Below, piece after piece: positions 40,300 through 48,824 of a stretch of DNA of 64,000 nt (within the stretch, counting starts at the first letter, position 1; each line of letters starts with the position of its first letter). Source of the DNA: Glaciimonas sp. (lineage in GTDB: Bacteria; Pseudomonadota; Gammaproteobacteria; Burkholderiales; Burkholderiaceae_D); the NCBI GenBank assembly GCA_012927625.1, contig JABBOV010000022.1:124001-188000 (forward strand), in the 5' to 3' direction. Below the pieces are notes generated by a model. That model searched no databases, was not told the origin of the DNA, and was given only the letters and a program-made list of their open reading frames with translations. A program made the position numbers and the translations under genes.

Positions 40300-40413
40300 T
40301 GCTAAATTTCGCTACGTGGATAAATTTAAAATCATCTTACATTTTTATAAATAATTAGACAGACGTTTGACGCAATGTTTTGCGTCTATTCGGATGTCTA
40401 ATATTAGTTAGCC
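40300..40413 (+). other. Probable attI region (copy B), core GTTAGCC at 40407-40413
   Basis: About 90% identical to copy A; followed by the cassette array. Confidence 0.55.
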
Positions 40414-40439
40414 CTCAGTAATTTCTATCGCGAGGCTCC

Positions 40440-40922
40440 ATGTCCGAAATGAAAACTCCAGCCGCCGTAATCGCGTCCGAAGTACCCCCGAGAAACAAGC
40501 CGTCTGTATATCCCGAGCCGTTCGCCGCACAGATGTGCGGCCGAACGAAGAGCCAGCTTGGCGAGATTTTCGGTCTTGCAAACTTCGGCGTGAACCTCAC
40601 GCGCTTAGCCCCAAATTCAGTTTCAGCTCTGCGTCACGCCCATACCAAACAAGACGAGTTCGTTTACATACTTCAAGGGCACCCCATGTTGCACACCGAC
40701 GAGGGTCACAGCAAACTCGGCCCTGGAATGTGTGCAGGCTTCAAGGCTGGCACAGGCAACGGACATCGCCTGATAAATGAAACTTCCGAAGAAGTCGTGT
40801 ACCTCGAAGTCGGCGACAAATCGCCGGGGGACGAAGGTAGTTATCCAGATGATGATCTCAAGGCTGTACTTGTAGATGGCAAATGGAAATTCACCCGCAA
40901 AGATGGAACCCCATATGAGTAG
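40440..40922 (+). CDS. Cupin-domain protein, integron cassette
   Basis: LRHAHTKQDEFVYILQGHPMLHTDEGHSKLGPGMCAGFKAGTGNGHRLIN. Confidence 0.85.
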   Translation: MSEMKTPAAVIASEVPPRNKPSVYPEPFAAQMCGRTKSQLGEIFGLANFGVNLTRLAPNSVSALRHAHTKQDEFVYILQGHPMLHTDEGHSKLGPGMCAGFKAGTGNGHRLINETSEEVVYLEVGDKSPGDEGSYPDDDLKAVLVDGKWKFTRKDGTPYE

Positions 40923-40942
40923 GCAAGGGCCACCCAGCTGAG

Positions 40943-41011
40943 GGCTAACCCTTCAATTGAGAGGACGTGCCCCGGCAAGCCGGATCACGCCTCTCATCTC
41001 AAACGTTACGC
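40943..41011 (+). other. attC site
   Basis: GGCTAAC...GTTACGC with internal TTGAGAGGACGTG / CACGCCTCTCATCTCAA inverted arms. Confidence 0.75.
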
Positions 41012-41023
41012 CTCAAACTGAAT

Positions 41024-41149
41024 ATGCTGAAACGATTATTGAAAGGTAAATCTCGCTTCTACATCGCGGTAGCTACGGCCAGCCTGTTGAGGCACTTTGG
41101 AAAGTATGGCTGTCCTCAACTACCAAAGCATAACCCGGCAGTCAAGTGA
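41024..41149 (+). CDS. 41-aa ORF in its own cassette
   Basis: MLKRLLKGKSRFYIAVATASLLRHFGKYGCPQLPKHNPAVK; lies between attC sites; stop overlaps the downstream attC. Confidence 0.4.
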   Translation: MLKRLLKGKSRFYIAVATASLLRHFGKYGCPQLPKHNPAVK

Positions 41150-41192
41150 GGGACTGCGCAAAAGCGCGTAGCCCCTTACCTTTAAGTTCGGT
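41128..41192 (+). other. attC site
   Basis: GCATAAC...GTGAGGGACTGCGC AAAA GCGCGTAGCCCCTTAC...GTTCGGT. Confidence 0.7.
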
Positions 41193-41211
41193 ATCTCGAA
41201 TCGGAATCCAT

Positions 41212-41736
41212 ATGCATATCGACACAAATATCGCAGGTTGCAGTCTTCGCGCATGGGAGAAGGAAGACAAACCAGCCTTGGCTCGCAACGCAAATAACCG
41301 AAAGGTCTGGCGAAACTTAACTGATGCTTTCCCACATCCCTACACCGAGGCTGATGCTGATTTCTGGATAACCACTGCCAACCAAGCTACACCAAGCATT
41401 CATTTCGCCATTGCCCTTGAAGGCGCTGCCGTTGGTGGCATTGGCATCATCGCTGATGAAGGCATTGCTCGCCACACAGGCCAGTTTGGTTATTGGCTTG
41501 GTGAAACGTATTGGGGTAAAGGCATTGCTACTGCGGCTGCTCGTGCAATGGTTGCTCACGCATTTTCTGGCTCATTATTTCAAAGGCTTGAAGCGCCCGT
41601 GTTTGCTTGGAATCCTGCTTCGATGCGCGTCCTTGAAAAGCTGGGTTTCATTCGAGAAGGCGTTACAAAACGGAGCGTATTCAAGGACGATCAGTTTACC
41701 GATAGTGTTATTTACGCGCTCACAAAAAATGCATAA
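41212..41736 (+). CDS. GNAT-family N-acetyltransferase (RimJ/RimL-like), integron cassette
   Basis: CSLRAWEKEDKPALARNANNRKVWRNLTDAFPHPYT; FGYWLGETYWGKGIATAAARAMVAHAF; NPASMRVLEKLGF. Confidence 0.9.
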   Translation: MHIDTNIAGCSLRAWEKEDKPALARNANNRKVWRNLTDAFPHPYTEADADFWITTANQATPSIHFAIALEGAAVGGIGIIADEGIARHTGQFGYWLGETYWGKGIATAAARAMVAHAFSGSLFQRLEAPVFAWNPASMRVLEKLGFIREGVTKRSVFKDDQFTDSVIYALTKNA

Positions 41737-41799
41737 TCCATCATTCAACACGGACTGGCGCGATAATCCCACGCCAGTTGGTTAATTTAAACGTTAGGC
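41731..41799 (+). other. attC site
   Basis: GCATAAT...ACTGGCGCG ATAATC CCACGCCAGT...GTTAGGC. Confidence 0.78.
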
Positions 41800-41804
41800 C
41801 GCAC

Positions 41805-42203
41805 ATGACAGATATTGGACTCACCCACATTGCATTGCCTGTGTCCTCGCTCAAGGCGAGCATCGCGTTCTATGCGCAGTACGCAAACATGAGCGTCGTA
41901 CACAGCCGGCCGGGTGTTGTATGGGTTAGCGATCGCACAAGGCCGTTCGCCGTCGTGCTCATCGAGACCTCCGGCGAGATCAAACCGCTTTTGCCAATGG
42001 CGCACCTTGGTGTAGGCGTTTCCTCCCGACAGGAGGTTGATCGTCTATGCCAGTTGGCAAACCAGAACGGTTGCCTGGTCCGCGAAGCGGAGCAAATGGA
42101 GCCACCTATTGGATACTGGTCCCTAATTAGGGATCCAGATGGGCACACTCTCGAGGTTTCGTATGGCCAAGACATCGGCATGGTCGCGGGGTGTGCGACC
42201 TAA
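41805..42203 (+). CDS. VOC/glyoxalase-family protein, integron cassette
   Basis: MTDIGLTHIALPVSSLKASIAFYAQYANMSVVHSRPGVVWVSD; LIRDPDGHTLEVSYGQ. Confidence 0.88.
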   Translation: MTDIGLTHIALPVSSLKASIAFYAQYANMSVVHSRPGVVWVSDRTRPFAVVLIETSGEIKPLLPMAHLGVGVSSRQEVDRLCQLANQNGCLVREAEQMEPPIGYWSLIRDPDGHTLEVSYGQDIGMVAGCAT

Positions 42204-42254
42204 CAATTCGTTCAAGGCGGACGGCTACGCTACCGCTTAACTCCAGCTTTAGGC
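42198..42254 (+). other. attC site
   Basis: ACCTAACAATTCGTTCAAGGCGGACGGC...CCGCTTAACTCCAGCTTTAGGC. Confidence 0.8.
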
Positions 42255-42278
42255 CTCACAAGAAAGGAAGTCGATGCC

Positions 42279-42491
42279 ATGGTTCTTTTCAGGTTCTGGT
42301 TGCGACGCTTCACCATCGTGTTCGCGATTGCATGCACAGTGCTGGTACTTTTGGAATGGCTTCGGCACGGCAACAACCCGTCGTACCTCAGCGCACTTGG
42401 TTGGGCCAGTGCTACAGGGTTGGTAGCAGCCTCAATCGCCACTTATTGGGCGCACAAGCATAATTGTGCTGCTCCTCGCCAAGTACCGTAA
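42279..42491 (+). CDS. Small (70 aa) membrane protein, integron cassette
   Basis: Two hydrophobic segments; flanked by attC sites. Confidence 0.65.
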   Translation: MVLFRFWLRRFTIVFAIACTVLVLLEWLRHGNNPSYLSALGWASATGLVAASIATYWAHKHNCAAPRQVP

Positions 42492-42500
42492 TGGTGTGGG

Positions 42501-42557
42501 GCCTAACCACTCGTTCAAGGTGGACGGCTTCGTCGCCGCTTAACTCAAGCGTTAAGC
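42501..42557 (+). other. attC site
   Basis: GCCTAACCACTCGTTCAAGGTGGACGGCTTCGTCGCCGCTTAACTCAAGCGTTAAGC. Confidence 0.88.
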
Positions 42558-42577
42558 GGCACCAATAGGAAACCACC

Positions 42578-42970
42578 ATGCGTAACGATGAAATCAAAGC
42601 CATCTTCGATCAGCAAGCTTCAAGTTATGACGAGCGATGGGCAAAAACTGCCCCCATTCGGGAGGCATTGCATTTCTTCTTGGAGGCGGTATTCGCCGAG
42701 CTCCCTGCCAATGCGCGAATTCTTAGCGTCGGAGTTGGCACCGGCGAAGAAATGAGTTATCTCGCAAAGCGATTTCCTCAATGGACTTTTGTAGCAGTAG
42801 AACCCTCTGGCGCCATGCTTGATGTTTGTCGCAACAAAGCGGAGAAGGAAGGATTTATTTCTCAGTGTTCTTTTCATGAAGGATACACGTCACGTCCTTC
42901 TGCCATTTCAACGTGCATCGCGCTACAACGCCCGTTACCTCATGCGGGGCTTCACGGGTGGCGCATCTAA
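42578..42970 (+). CDS. SAM-dependent methyltransferase, likely truncated/frameshifted, integron cassette
   Basis: YDERWAKTAPIREALHFFLEAVFAELPANARILSVGVGTGEEMSYLAKRFPQWTFVAVEPSGAML; C-terminus loses the family pattern. Confidence 0.7.
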   Translation: MRNDEIKAIFDQQASSYDERWAKTAPIREALHFFLEAVFAELPANARILSVGVGTGEEMSYLAKRFPQWTFVAVEPSGAMLDVCRNKAEKEGFISQCSFHEGYTSRPSAISTCIALQRPLPHAGLHGWRI

Positions 42971-43007
42971 AAAACTGTGCTAAAACAACGCTTTCTTCAA
43001 ACCTTCG

Positions 43008-43076
43008 CTTTAACACGGTGCTCAACCGGGCGCTGCGCGATAAACCCGCGCCGCGTTGGCTGGCTCTACGTTAGCT
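43008..43076 (+). other. attC site
   Basis: CTTTAACACGGTGCTCAACCGGGCGCTGCGCGATAAACCCGCGCCGCG...GTTAGCT. Confidence 0.75.
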
Positions 43077-43090
43077 TTTAGAAATACGCA

Positions 43091-44050
43091 ATGAACAATC
43101 TATCCCTAATGAGAAAGGCTACTGGCAATCGGTATGTTGAGCGCGTCAATCTTGCCTTGCGTTTTATTCATGAGAATCTGGATCGCCCGCTTGATTTAAA
43201 GGAAATTGCAGAAGCCAGCAGTTTTTCAATTTATCACTTTCATCGAATATTCCTTGCCATAGTGGGAGAAACGGTTAATGCCTATGTAGGCCGCAAACGC
43301 CTTGAGTGCGCTGCCAATCTGCTCATTTTTAAGAAAGATCTGAGCATTACTGAAATTGCCGTTGCCACCGGTTTTTCGTCTAGCGCTAATTTTGCGAAAT
43401 CATTCAAGTTGTATTTCGGGGTTAGCCCAAGCCAGATAAGAAAGCCTGTAAGTACAGAAAACAGCAAGCTTGGAAAGCTATTTAGCAAGTATGGAAAGGC
43501 TTTCAATATCAAAGATATATATCCTCAAATTGTTGCCAATGGGGCGACAAATAACTTAGGCCAATTTGAGGAGATACCTATGAACGTGAAAATAGTGGAA
43601 GTCAAAGAACAAGTAGCCTGCGCGCTGGCATCGCCGTCGGGCTATGAATCAACATCGCTATTCAAGACCTGGGATAAGTTGATCGCATGGGCACGCAACA
43701 ACGGCATTGAAGATGAGAAACAGAAACGCTTTGCTTTCTGTCATGACAACCCAACGATTACGCCTATTGAAAAATGCTGTTACGAGGCGGTTGTTGTCGT
43801 GAGCCCCACCACACGGATTGTAGAACCGTTTTTTAAGGTAGTCATTCCGTCGGGAAAATATGCTGTTGCACACTACAAAGGTACCCCAGAAGGAACCACT
43901 AATTTTCACATGTCGCTGTATTCTAATTGGTTCCCAAATAGTGGATTTGAACCGGATGGTTTTCCACTAATGGAACACTATCTCAATGACGTAAGGAAGG
44001 ATGGTTACGTGGAGATGGAGGCTTACATTAAGGTGAAAAATGTCATATAG
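43091..44050 (+). CDS. AraC-family regulator with GyrI-like effector domain, integron cassette
   Basis: ALRFIHENLDRPLDLKEIAEASSFSIYHFHRIFLAIVGETVNAYVGRKRLECAANLL; C-terminal VKIVEVKEQVACALASPSGY. Confidence 0.9.
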   Translation: MNNLSLMRKATGNRYVERVNLALRFIHENLDRPLDLKEIAEASSFSIYHFHRIFLAIVGETVNAYVGRKRLECAANLLIFKKDLSITEIAVATGFSSSANFAKSFKLYFGVSPSQIRKPVSTENSKLGKLFSKYGKAFNIKDIYPQIVANGATNNLGQFEEIPMNVKIVEVKEQVACALASPSGYESTSLFKTWDKLIAWARNNGIEDEKQKRFAFCHDNPTITPIEKCCYEAVVVVSPTTRIVEPFFKVVIPSGKYAVAHYKGTPEGTTNFHMSLYSNWFPNSGFEPDGFPLMEHYLNDVRKDGYVEMEAYIKVKNVI

Positions 44051-44109
44051 AACTCGCATTAACGGTGGCTAGAAAGCTAACCCTACGCTCAAGCGGGACT
44101 GCGCAAAAG

Positions 44110-44178
44110 AAAAAATAGGAGACAGGCCACGTTTAATAGAAAATCACAAAAAATGGAAAACGTGGTCTGTTTTCTATT
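44110..44178. repeat. REP-like palindrome, copy 3
   Basis: ATAGGAGACAGGCCACGTTTAATAGAAAATCACAAAAAATGGAAAACGTGGTCTGTTTTCTAT. Confidence 0.75.
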
Positions 44179-44277
44179 CGTTAAGTAGACAGTCCATCTT
44201 GACGCTCAACCGTGGATTACGCCAAACACGGTAGCGGTCAAGACATCAAACGACAACTTACCGGCCTGGACACCGTT

Positions 44278-44391
44278 TTAACCTAGGGCCGTGAGGTAAT
44301 GCTCGTGCAGCATGGCGGCCAATTTATCCGGTTGCTCAAGCGGAATCAAATGACCACAGTCCTCGATTTTACGATGGACTAAGCGATTTGA
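44278..44391 (-). pseudogene. Remnant of an alpha/beta-hydrolase C-terminus
   Basis: VHRKIEDCGHLIPLEQPDKLAAMLHEHYLTALG. Confidence 0.5.
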
Positions 44392-44419
44392 CATAGATAC
44401 AGGTATTTCACAATAAAGT

Positions 44420-44476
44420 GGAGTATTAGTAAAAACAAGAATTTTCCGCATGTATTTAGTACATATTTTAAAATAC
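44420..44476 (+). repeat. GGAGTAT-family repeat, copy 8 (extended form 44395-44580)
   Basis: GGAGTATTAGTAAAAACAAGAATTTTCCGCATGTATTTAG...AAAATAC; flanks shared with copy 6. Confidence 0.65.
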
Positions 44477-44840
44477 GCAGGGCTGTATGCGAGAATAGCC
44501 CGCGCTTGGCACTGATCCGTTATTCTCATGAATTTGGAGGTGCGCCGAGCGGCAGCACGCGGCCAACAGCAGTCGGTCGAGTTCCGTCTCCTAAGCCGAC
44601 ATTCGCACAAATCAAATTTACTTATTTAGCGAATATTACGGCGAGAAAAAAATTAATATTATGGAAATAAATAGCAGTGACGTTTTTCACAGAATATTCA
44701 ATACCGTATGAATGCACGGTATATCGCTTGAGAGTCTAGCCGCACAAGGGTTTCACACGATTTTCCGAGAAACGTTATACGACAACGGTCCGTTAATGCG
44801 ACGTACGCGTTCGGACATATCTAGTTAGCCACTTACCACT

Positions 44841-45482
44841 ATGAGCGCAGGATTCGTTTACATCATGACCAACCCGGCAATGCGAGGGTTAGTGAAGATT
44901 GGGCTGACTGAGCGTACCCCCAAAGAGCGAGCCAAAGACTTGCGAGGCACAGGGGTTCCGGACGACTTCATCATCGTCTATGACGAACTTGTAACGGACT
45001 GCAAGTTCGTTGAAAAGCGCCTCCATGCACGTTTTGATGATTACCGTTATCAGCCGAATCGAGAGTTCTTTCAAATTCCGATCCGAGAAGCGGTTCGCGG
45101 TTTGATGGAAGAATCCGTTGGATTCCTAGTTCCTCGTATCGGGGCCAATAGCGGTGTGGAAATTCTTCCCGATCTAAAGAAGAAATATCCGGACTACCTT
45201 ATGTCGGACTTTCATTCGATCAAGATCACACACAGTGATGGAATCGTGTATCTCGAGTCAGTGCGTTACCGTCACTTAGGCTTAAGAGACGAAATAATCG
45301 AGCGAACTGATCTTGGTTTTATTACTGACCGAACAGGCGAGATGTTTTTGGCATCGAGAAATCCGGAAGACAATGCCCGTCTATTCGTGCACCAGCTTGA
45401 CGAGTATTCAATGATTCACTGCACCGATCTATTTACTCACGAGGCGTGTGTAGAAATTGATCGAAGGCACGAATGTGGCTAA
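44841..45482 (+). CDS. GIY-YIG-like (T5orf172/Mug113-type) domain protein, integron cassette
   Basis: MSAGFVYIMTNPAMRGLVKIGLTERTPKERAKDLRGTGVPDDFIIVYDELVTDCKFVEKRLHARFDDYR; stop overlaps attC. Confidence 0.78.
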   Translation: MSAGFVYIMTNPAMRGLVKIGLTERTPKERAKDLRGTGVPDDFIIVYDELVTDCKFVEKRLHARFDDYRYQPNREFFQIPIREAVRGLMEESVGFLVPRIGANSGVEILPDLKKKYPDYLMSDFHSIKITHSDGIVYLESVRYRHLGLRDEIIERTDLGFITDRTGEMFLASRNPEDNARLFVHQLDEYSMIHCTDLFTHEACVEIDRRHECG

Positions 45483-45543
45483 CCCATCATTCCACCGGAC
45501 CTGCGCGAAAAGCCGCGCAGGCCGGTGAGTTCAGACGTTGATC
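45477..45543 (+). other. attC site
   Basis: GGCTAAC...CACCGGACCTGCGCG AAAA GCCGCGCAGGCCGGTGA...GTTGATC. Confidence 0.85.
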
Positions 45544-45755
45544 GTCCGCTTTCGCTAATTGCGACCGACGGCAAGGGGTTGATTGCCGCCATTCAACCAG
45601 CATGGCGCTTCAAAAGCACAAGACCATTGCAACACGACAAGATGTCCGACCTGCAGGGCACCAGCAGCGGCGGCTGATTGCCGCTCACCGCGTTTTATTG
45701 CCATTTCCACTTTTCCGTTTTCAGACATTTTTACGCTGGGCGTTTTTGAATGAAC

Positions 45756-47249
45756 TTACGCCGGCCAGTGCCTCTTGATGATGCCGGCCAGCTTGTCGAA
45801 GGCAGGCGCAATTTGCGCATCCGGCACGCAGGCATAACCTAGCATCAGGCCGCGCTTGGTGCTGGCGGCCTGCATGTAATAGCCGGACAAGGGGCGGGTG
45901 ATGATGCCGGCCGCGCGTGCTTCGCTGCTGATGGCCACGTCGTTGCACTCGGGCGGCAGGTGCAGGGCTAAATGCAGTCCTGCATCGCCGTCGGAGAAAT
46001 CGATGGCGTCGCCGAAATGGTGCTCGATGGCCTGTTGCAGCAAGCGCAGGCGCTCGCCGTACAACACGCGCATGCGCCGGATGTGCGAAGCAAAATAACC
46101 TTCTGTCATGAAGTCGGCCAGGATTGCCTCGGTAAAAACTTGGCCGCCGCGATACAGCTCGGAGTGCCCGGTAGCGAAGGCTGCCGACAATCCTTCCGGC
46201 ACCACCAGGAAACCGATGCGCAGTCCAGGAAACATGGTCTTGCTGAAGGTGCCCATATACAGCACGCGCTCGTGCGTATCGAGGCCCTGCAACGACGCCA
46301 GCGGCCGGCTGCCATAGCGGAATTCGCTGTCGTAATCGTCTTCCATAATCCACGCCTTATGGGCTGCCGCGTATTCCAGCAGCAGGCGACGGCGCGACAG
46401 GCTCATCACAGTGCCGAGCGGATATTGGTGCGACGGCGTGACGAATATGAAGCGCGGCGGTTGCGCTGGGTGCGACGCATCGGTCTGGTACACCTGCATC
46501 CCTTCGGCATCGACCGGAATCGGTACCGGCTCGATGCCCAGCGAGTGGCAAACGCTGCGGGTGCCCCAGTAGCAGGGTTCTTCAACCCAAGCCCGGTCGC
46601 CATGCTCGCCTAGCAATTTGGCAGCCAAGTCGATTGACTGGTGGATGCCGGTGGTAATGATGATTTGGTCGGTGCGGCAATTGACCGAACGCGCCACTCG
46701 CAGATATTCGGCAATCGCTTCCCGCAACGGCAGGTAACCGCCGCCCTGGCCGTAACTCAGCAGCTCGGCGCGTGAACGGCGCCAGTGTTTATTTTGCAGG
46801 CGGCTCCATACCTTGCTGGGGAATTGCGTGACATCCGGCACTCCCGGCATGAACGCGCCCCATTGCAAGGCACTCACGCCGGCGCGCTGGATCAGTTGCG
46901 CGCCGCGGTTGGACAAGCCGACCTGGCCCAGATGGTCGGTGTCGCCGCGGCTGTTCCGGCAGATATCGACAATCTGGTCCGGCACCGTATCGGCAATAAA
47001 AGTGCCGGCACCGGCGCGCGTTTCCAGATAACCCTCGGCGATCAATTGTTCGTAGGCGTGGGTTACGGTATTGCGCGACATCGCCAACTCGCGCGCCAGT
47101 TCGCGCGAGGATGGCAGCTGCAATCCGGCCGGTAATTGATGCGATAAGGTGGCTTCGCGCAGCACTTGATAAATCTGGCGATTGACCGGCTGACCGGTGG
47201 CACGATCAATGCGCTGCAATAAAAAATCCGGTAACGAGGCTATACGCAA
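45756..47249 (-). CDS. MocR-type regulator (GntR HTH + aminotransferase fold; GabR/PdxR-like)
   Basis: QIYQVLREATLSHQLPAGLQLPSSRELARELAMSRNTVTHAYEQLIAEGYLETRAGAGTF; EDDYDSEFRY; GTFSKTMFPGLRIG. Confidence 0.92.
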   Translation of the reverse strand: MRIASLPDFLLQRIDRATGQPVNRQIYQVLREATLSHQLPAGLQLPSSRELARELAMSRNTVTHAYEQLIAEGYLETRAGAGTFIADTVPDQIVDICRNSRGDTDHLGQVGLSNRGAQLIQRAGVSALQWGAFMPGVPDVTQFPSKVWSRLQNKHWRRSRAELLSYGQGGGYLPLREAIAEYLRVARSVNCRTDQIIITTGIHQSIDLAAKLLGEHGDRAWVEEPCYWGTRSVCHSLGIEPVPIPVDAEGMQVYQTDASHPAQPPRFIFVTPSHQYPLGTVMSLSRRRLLLEYAAAHKAWIMEDDYDSEFRYGSRPLASLQGLDTHERVLYMGTFSKTMFPGLRIGFLVVPEGLSAAFATGHSELYRGGQVFTEAILADFMTEGYFASHIRRMRVLYGERLRLLQQAIEHHFGDAIDFSDGDAGLHLALHLPPECNDVAISSEARAAGIITRPLSGYYMQAASTKRGLMLGYACVPDAQIAPAFDKLAGIIKRHWPA

Positions 47250-47378
47250 AGTGGCTCCATCAAATAAATCAAACTGGCTCTAAAGTATAACGCCAGAATC
47301 CTATTAATATAGATCCACAGAATCACCAGCGGAGTCGATAAGATGCTGGCCACAAGCCAGTTGCCATAACAAATGCAT

Positions 47379-47437
47379 GGAGTATGCTTAAAAACACCAT
47401 GTTCGCCGCATTATTAATATGCGCAATTAAAAAATAC
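47379..47437 (+). repeat. GGAGTAT-family repeat, copy 9
   Basis: GGAGTATGCTTAAAAACACCATGTTCGCCGCATTATTAATATGCGCAATTAAAAAATAC. Confidence 0.65.
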
Positions 47438-47552
47438 AGGCGCTAGTGTAGATAAAGTCCACATCGTTTCTACGCGAAAATACGGGCTTCACGGGCTCTA
47501 CACTAGCTCCGCAGGTTACGCCTTAGTTAAAAATAAAATTACTGGAGAAATC

Positions 47553-48824
47553 ATGGAATTGAGCAACCAAGCCCTGCATCAGCGTAAAGAAGCCGCCACC
47601 GTGCGCGGCGTCGGTGTGATGACCCAGATCTATGTCGATCATGCCAAAAATTCCGAATTATGGGATGTCGAAGGCCGCCGCTATATCGACTTCACCGGCG
47701 GCATCGGCGTGCTCAATACCGGTCATTGCCATCCGAAAATCATCGCTGCGGTAGAAGCCCAACTGAAAAAATTCACCCATACTTGCTATCAGGTATTCCC
47801 CTATCAAGGCTATGTGGAATTAGCCGAAAAGCTCAATCAGCTGACACCCGGCAGCCATGCAAAACGCACCGCGCTGTTTTCGACCGGTGCCGAAGCAGCC
47901 GAAAATGCAGTCAAGATCGCCCGTGTCGCCACCGGCCGCAGCGGCATCATCGCTTTTTCCGGCGCGTTTCACGGCCGCACCATGATGGGCATGGCGCTGA
48001 CCGGCAAGGTGGTGCCGTACAAAGTAGGTTTCGGCCCGTTCCCGTCCGACGTTTATCACGTGCCGTTTCCAGTGGCGCTGCATGGCGTCAAGGTGGAGGA
48101 TTCCTTGCAGGCGCTAGACCGCTTGTTCAAGGCCGACATCGATCCGAAACGGGTCGCCGCGATTATTATCGAGCCGGTGCAGGGCGAGGGCGGATTCTAT
48201 CCGACGCCGCCGGAATTCATGCGCGAACTGCGCGCAATCTGCGACTTGCACGGCATTCTGCTGGTAATCGATGAAGTGCAAAGCGGCTTTGCCCGTACCG
48301 GAAAAATGTTCGCCATCGAGCATTACGACGTAGTGCCGGACATGCTGATGATGGCGAAAAGTCTGGCTGGCGGTTTCCCGCTGTCGGCCCTGACCGGCCG
48401 TGCAGAAATTATGGATGCGGCAAATCCGGGCGGTCTGGGCGGCACCTACGCCGGCAATCCGCTGGCAGTGGCGGCGGCGCTGGCAGTGATCGACGTGATC
48501 GAGGAGGAAGGCTTGATAGCGCGTGCCAACCAGCTCGGTACGCAGTTGCGCAGTACGCTGGAAGGCTTGCGTTCGCAAGTGCCGGAAATCGCTGAAGTGC
48601 GCGGTCTGGGTGCGATGATCGGAGTCGAATTCAATTATCCTGAAAGCAAGAAGCCGAACCCGGAATTCACCAAGAAAGTACAAGCCAGGGCGCTGGAGCT
48701 TGGCTTGGTATTGCTGACCTGCGGTACTTACTACAATGTAATTCGTTTTCTGATGCCGCTTACGATTCAGCCGGAAGTGTTCGAAGAAGGTTTGCAGAAA
48801 CTAGCGCTTGCGATAAAGGCATAA
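47553..48824 (+). CDS. gabT: 4-aminobutyrate aminotransferase
   Basis: YIDFTGGIGVLNTGHCHPKI; IIIEPVQGEGGFYPTPPEFMRELRAICDLHGILLVIDEVQSGFARTGKMFA. Confidence 0.93.
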   Translation: MELSNQALHQRKEAATVRGVGVMTQIYVDHAKNSELWDVEGRRYIDFTGGIGVLNTGHCHPKIIAAVEAQLKKFTHTCYQVFPYQGYVELAEKLNQLTPGSHAKRTALFSTGAEAAENAVKIARVATGRSGIIAFSGAFHGRTMMGMALTGKVVPYKVGFGPFPSDVYHVPFPVALHGVKVEDSLQALDRLFKADIDPKRVAAIIIEPVQGEGGFYPTPPEFMRELRAICDLHGILLVIDEVQSGFARTGKMFAIEHYDVVPDMLMMAKSLAGGFPLSALTGRAEIMDAANPGGLGGTYAGNPLAVAAALAVIDVIEEEGLIARANQLGTQLRSTLEGLRSQVPEIAEVRGLGAMIGVEFNYPESKKPNPEFTKKVQARALELGLVLLTCGTYYNVIRFLMPLTIQPEVFEEGLQKLALAIKA

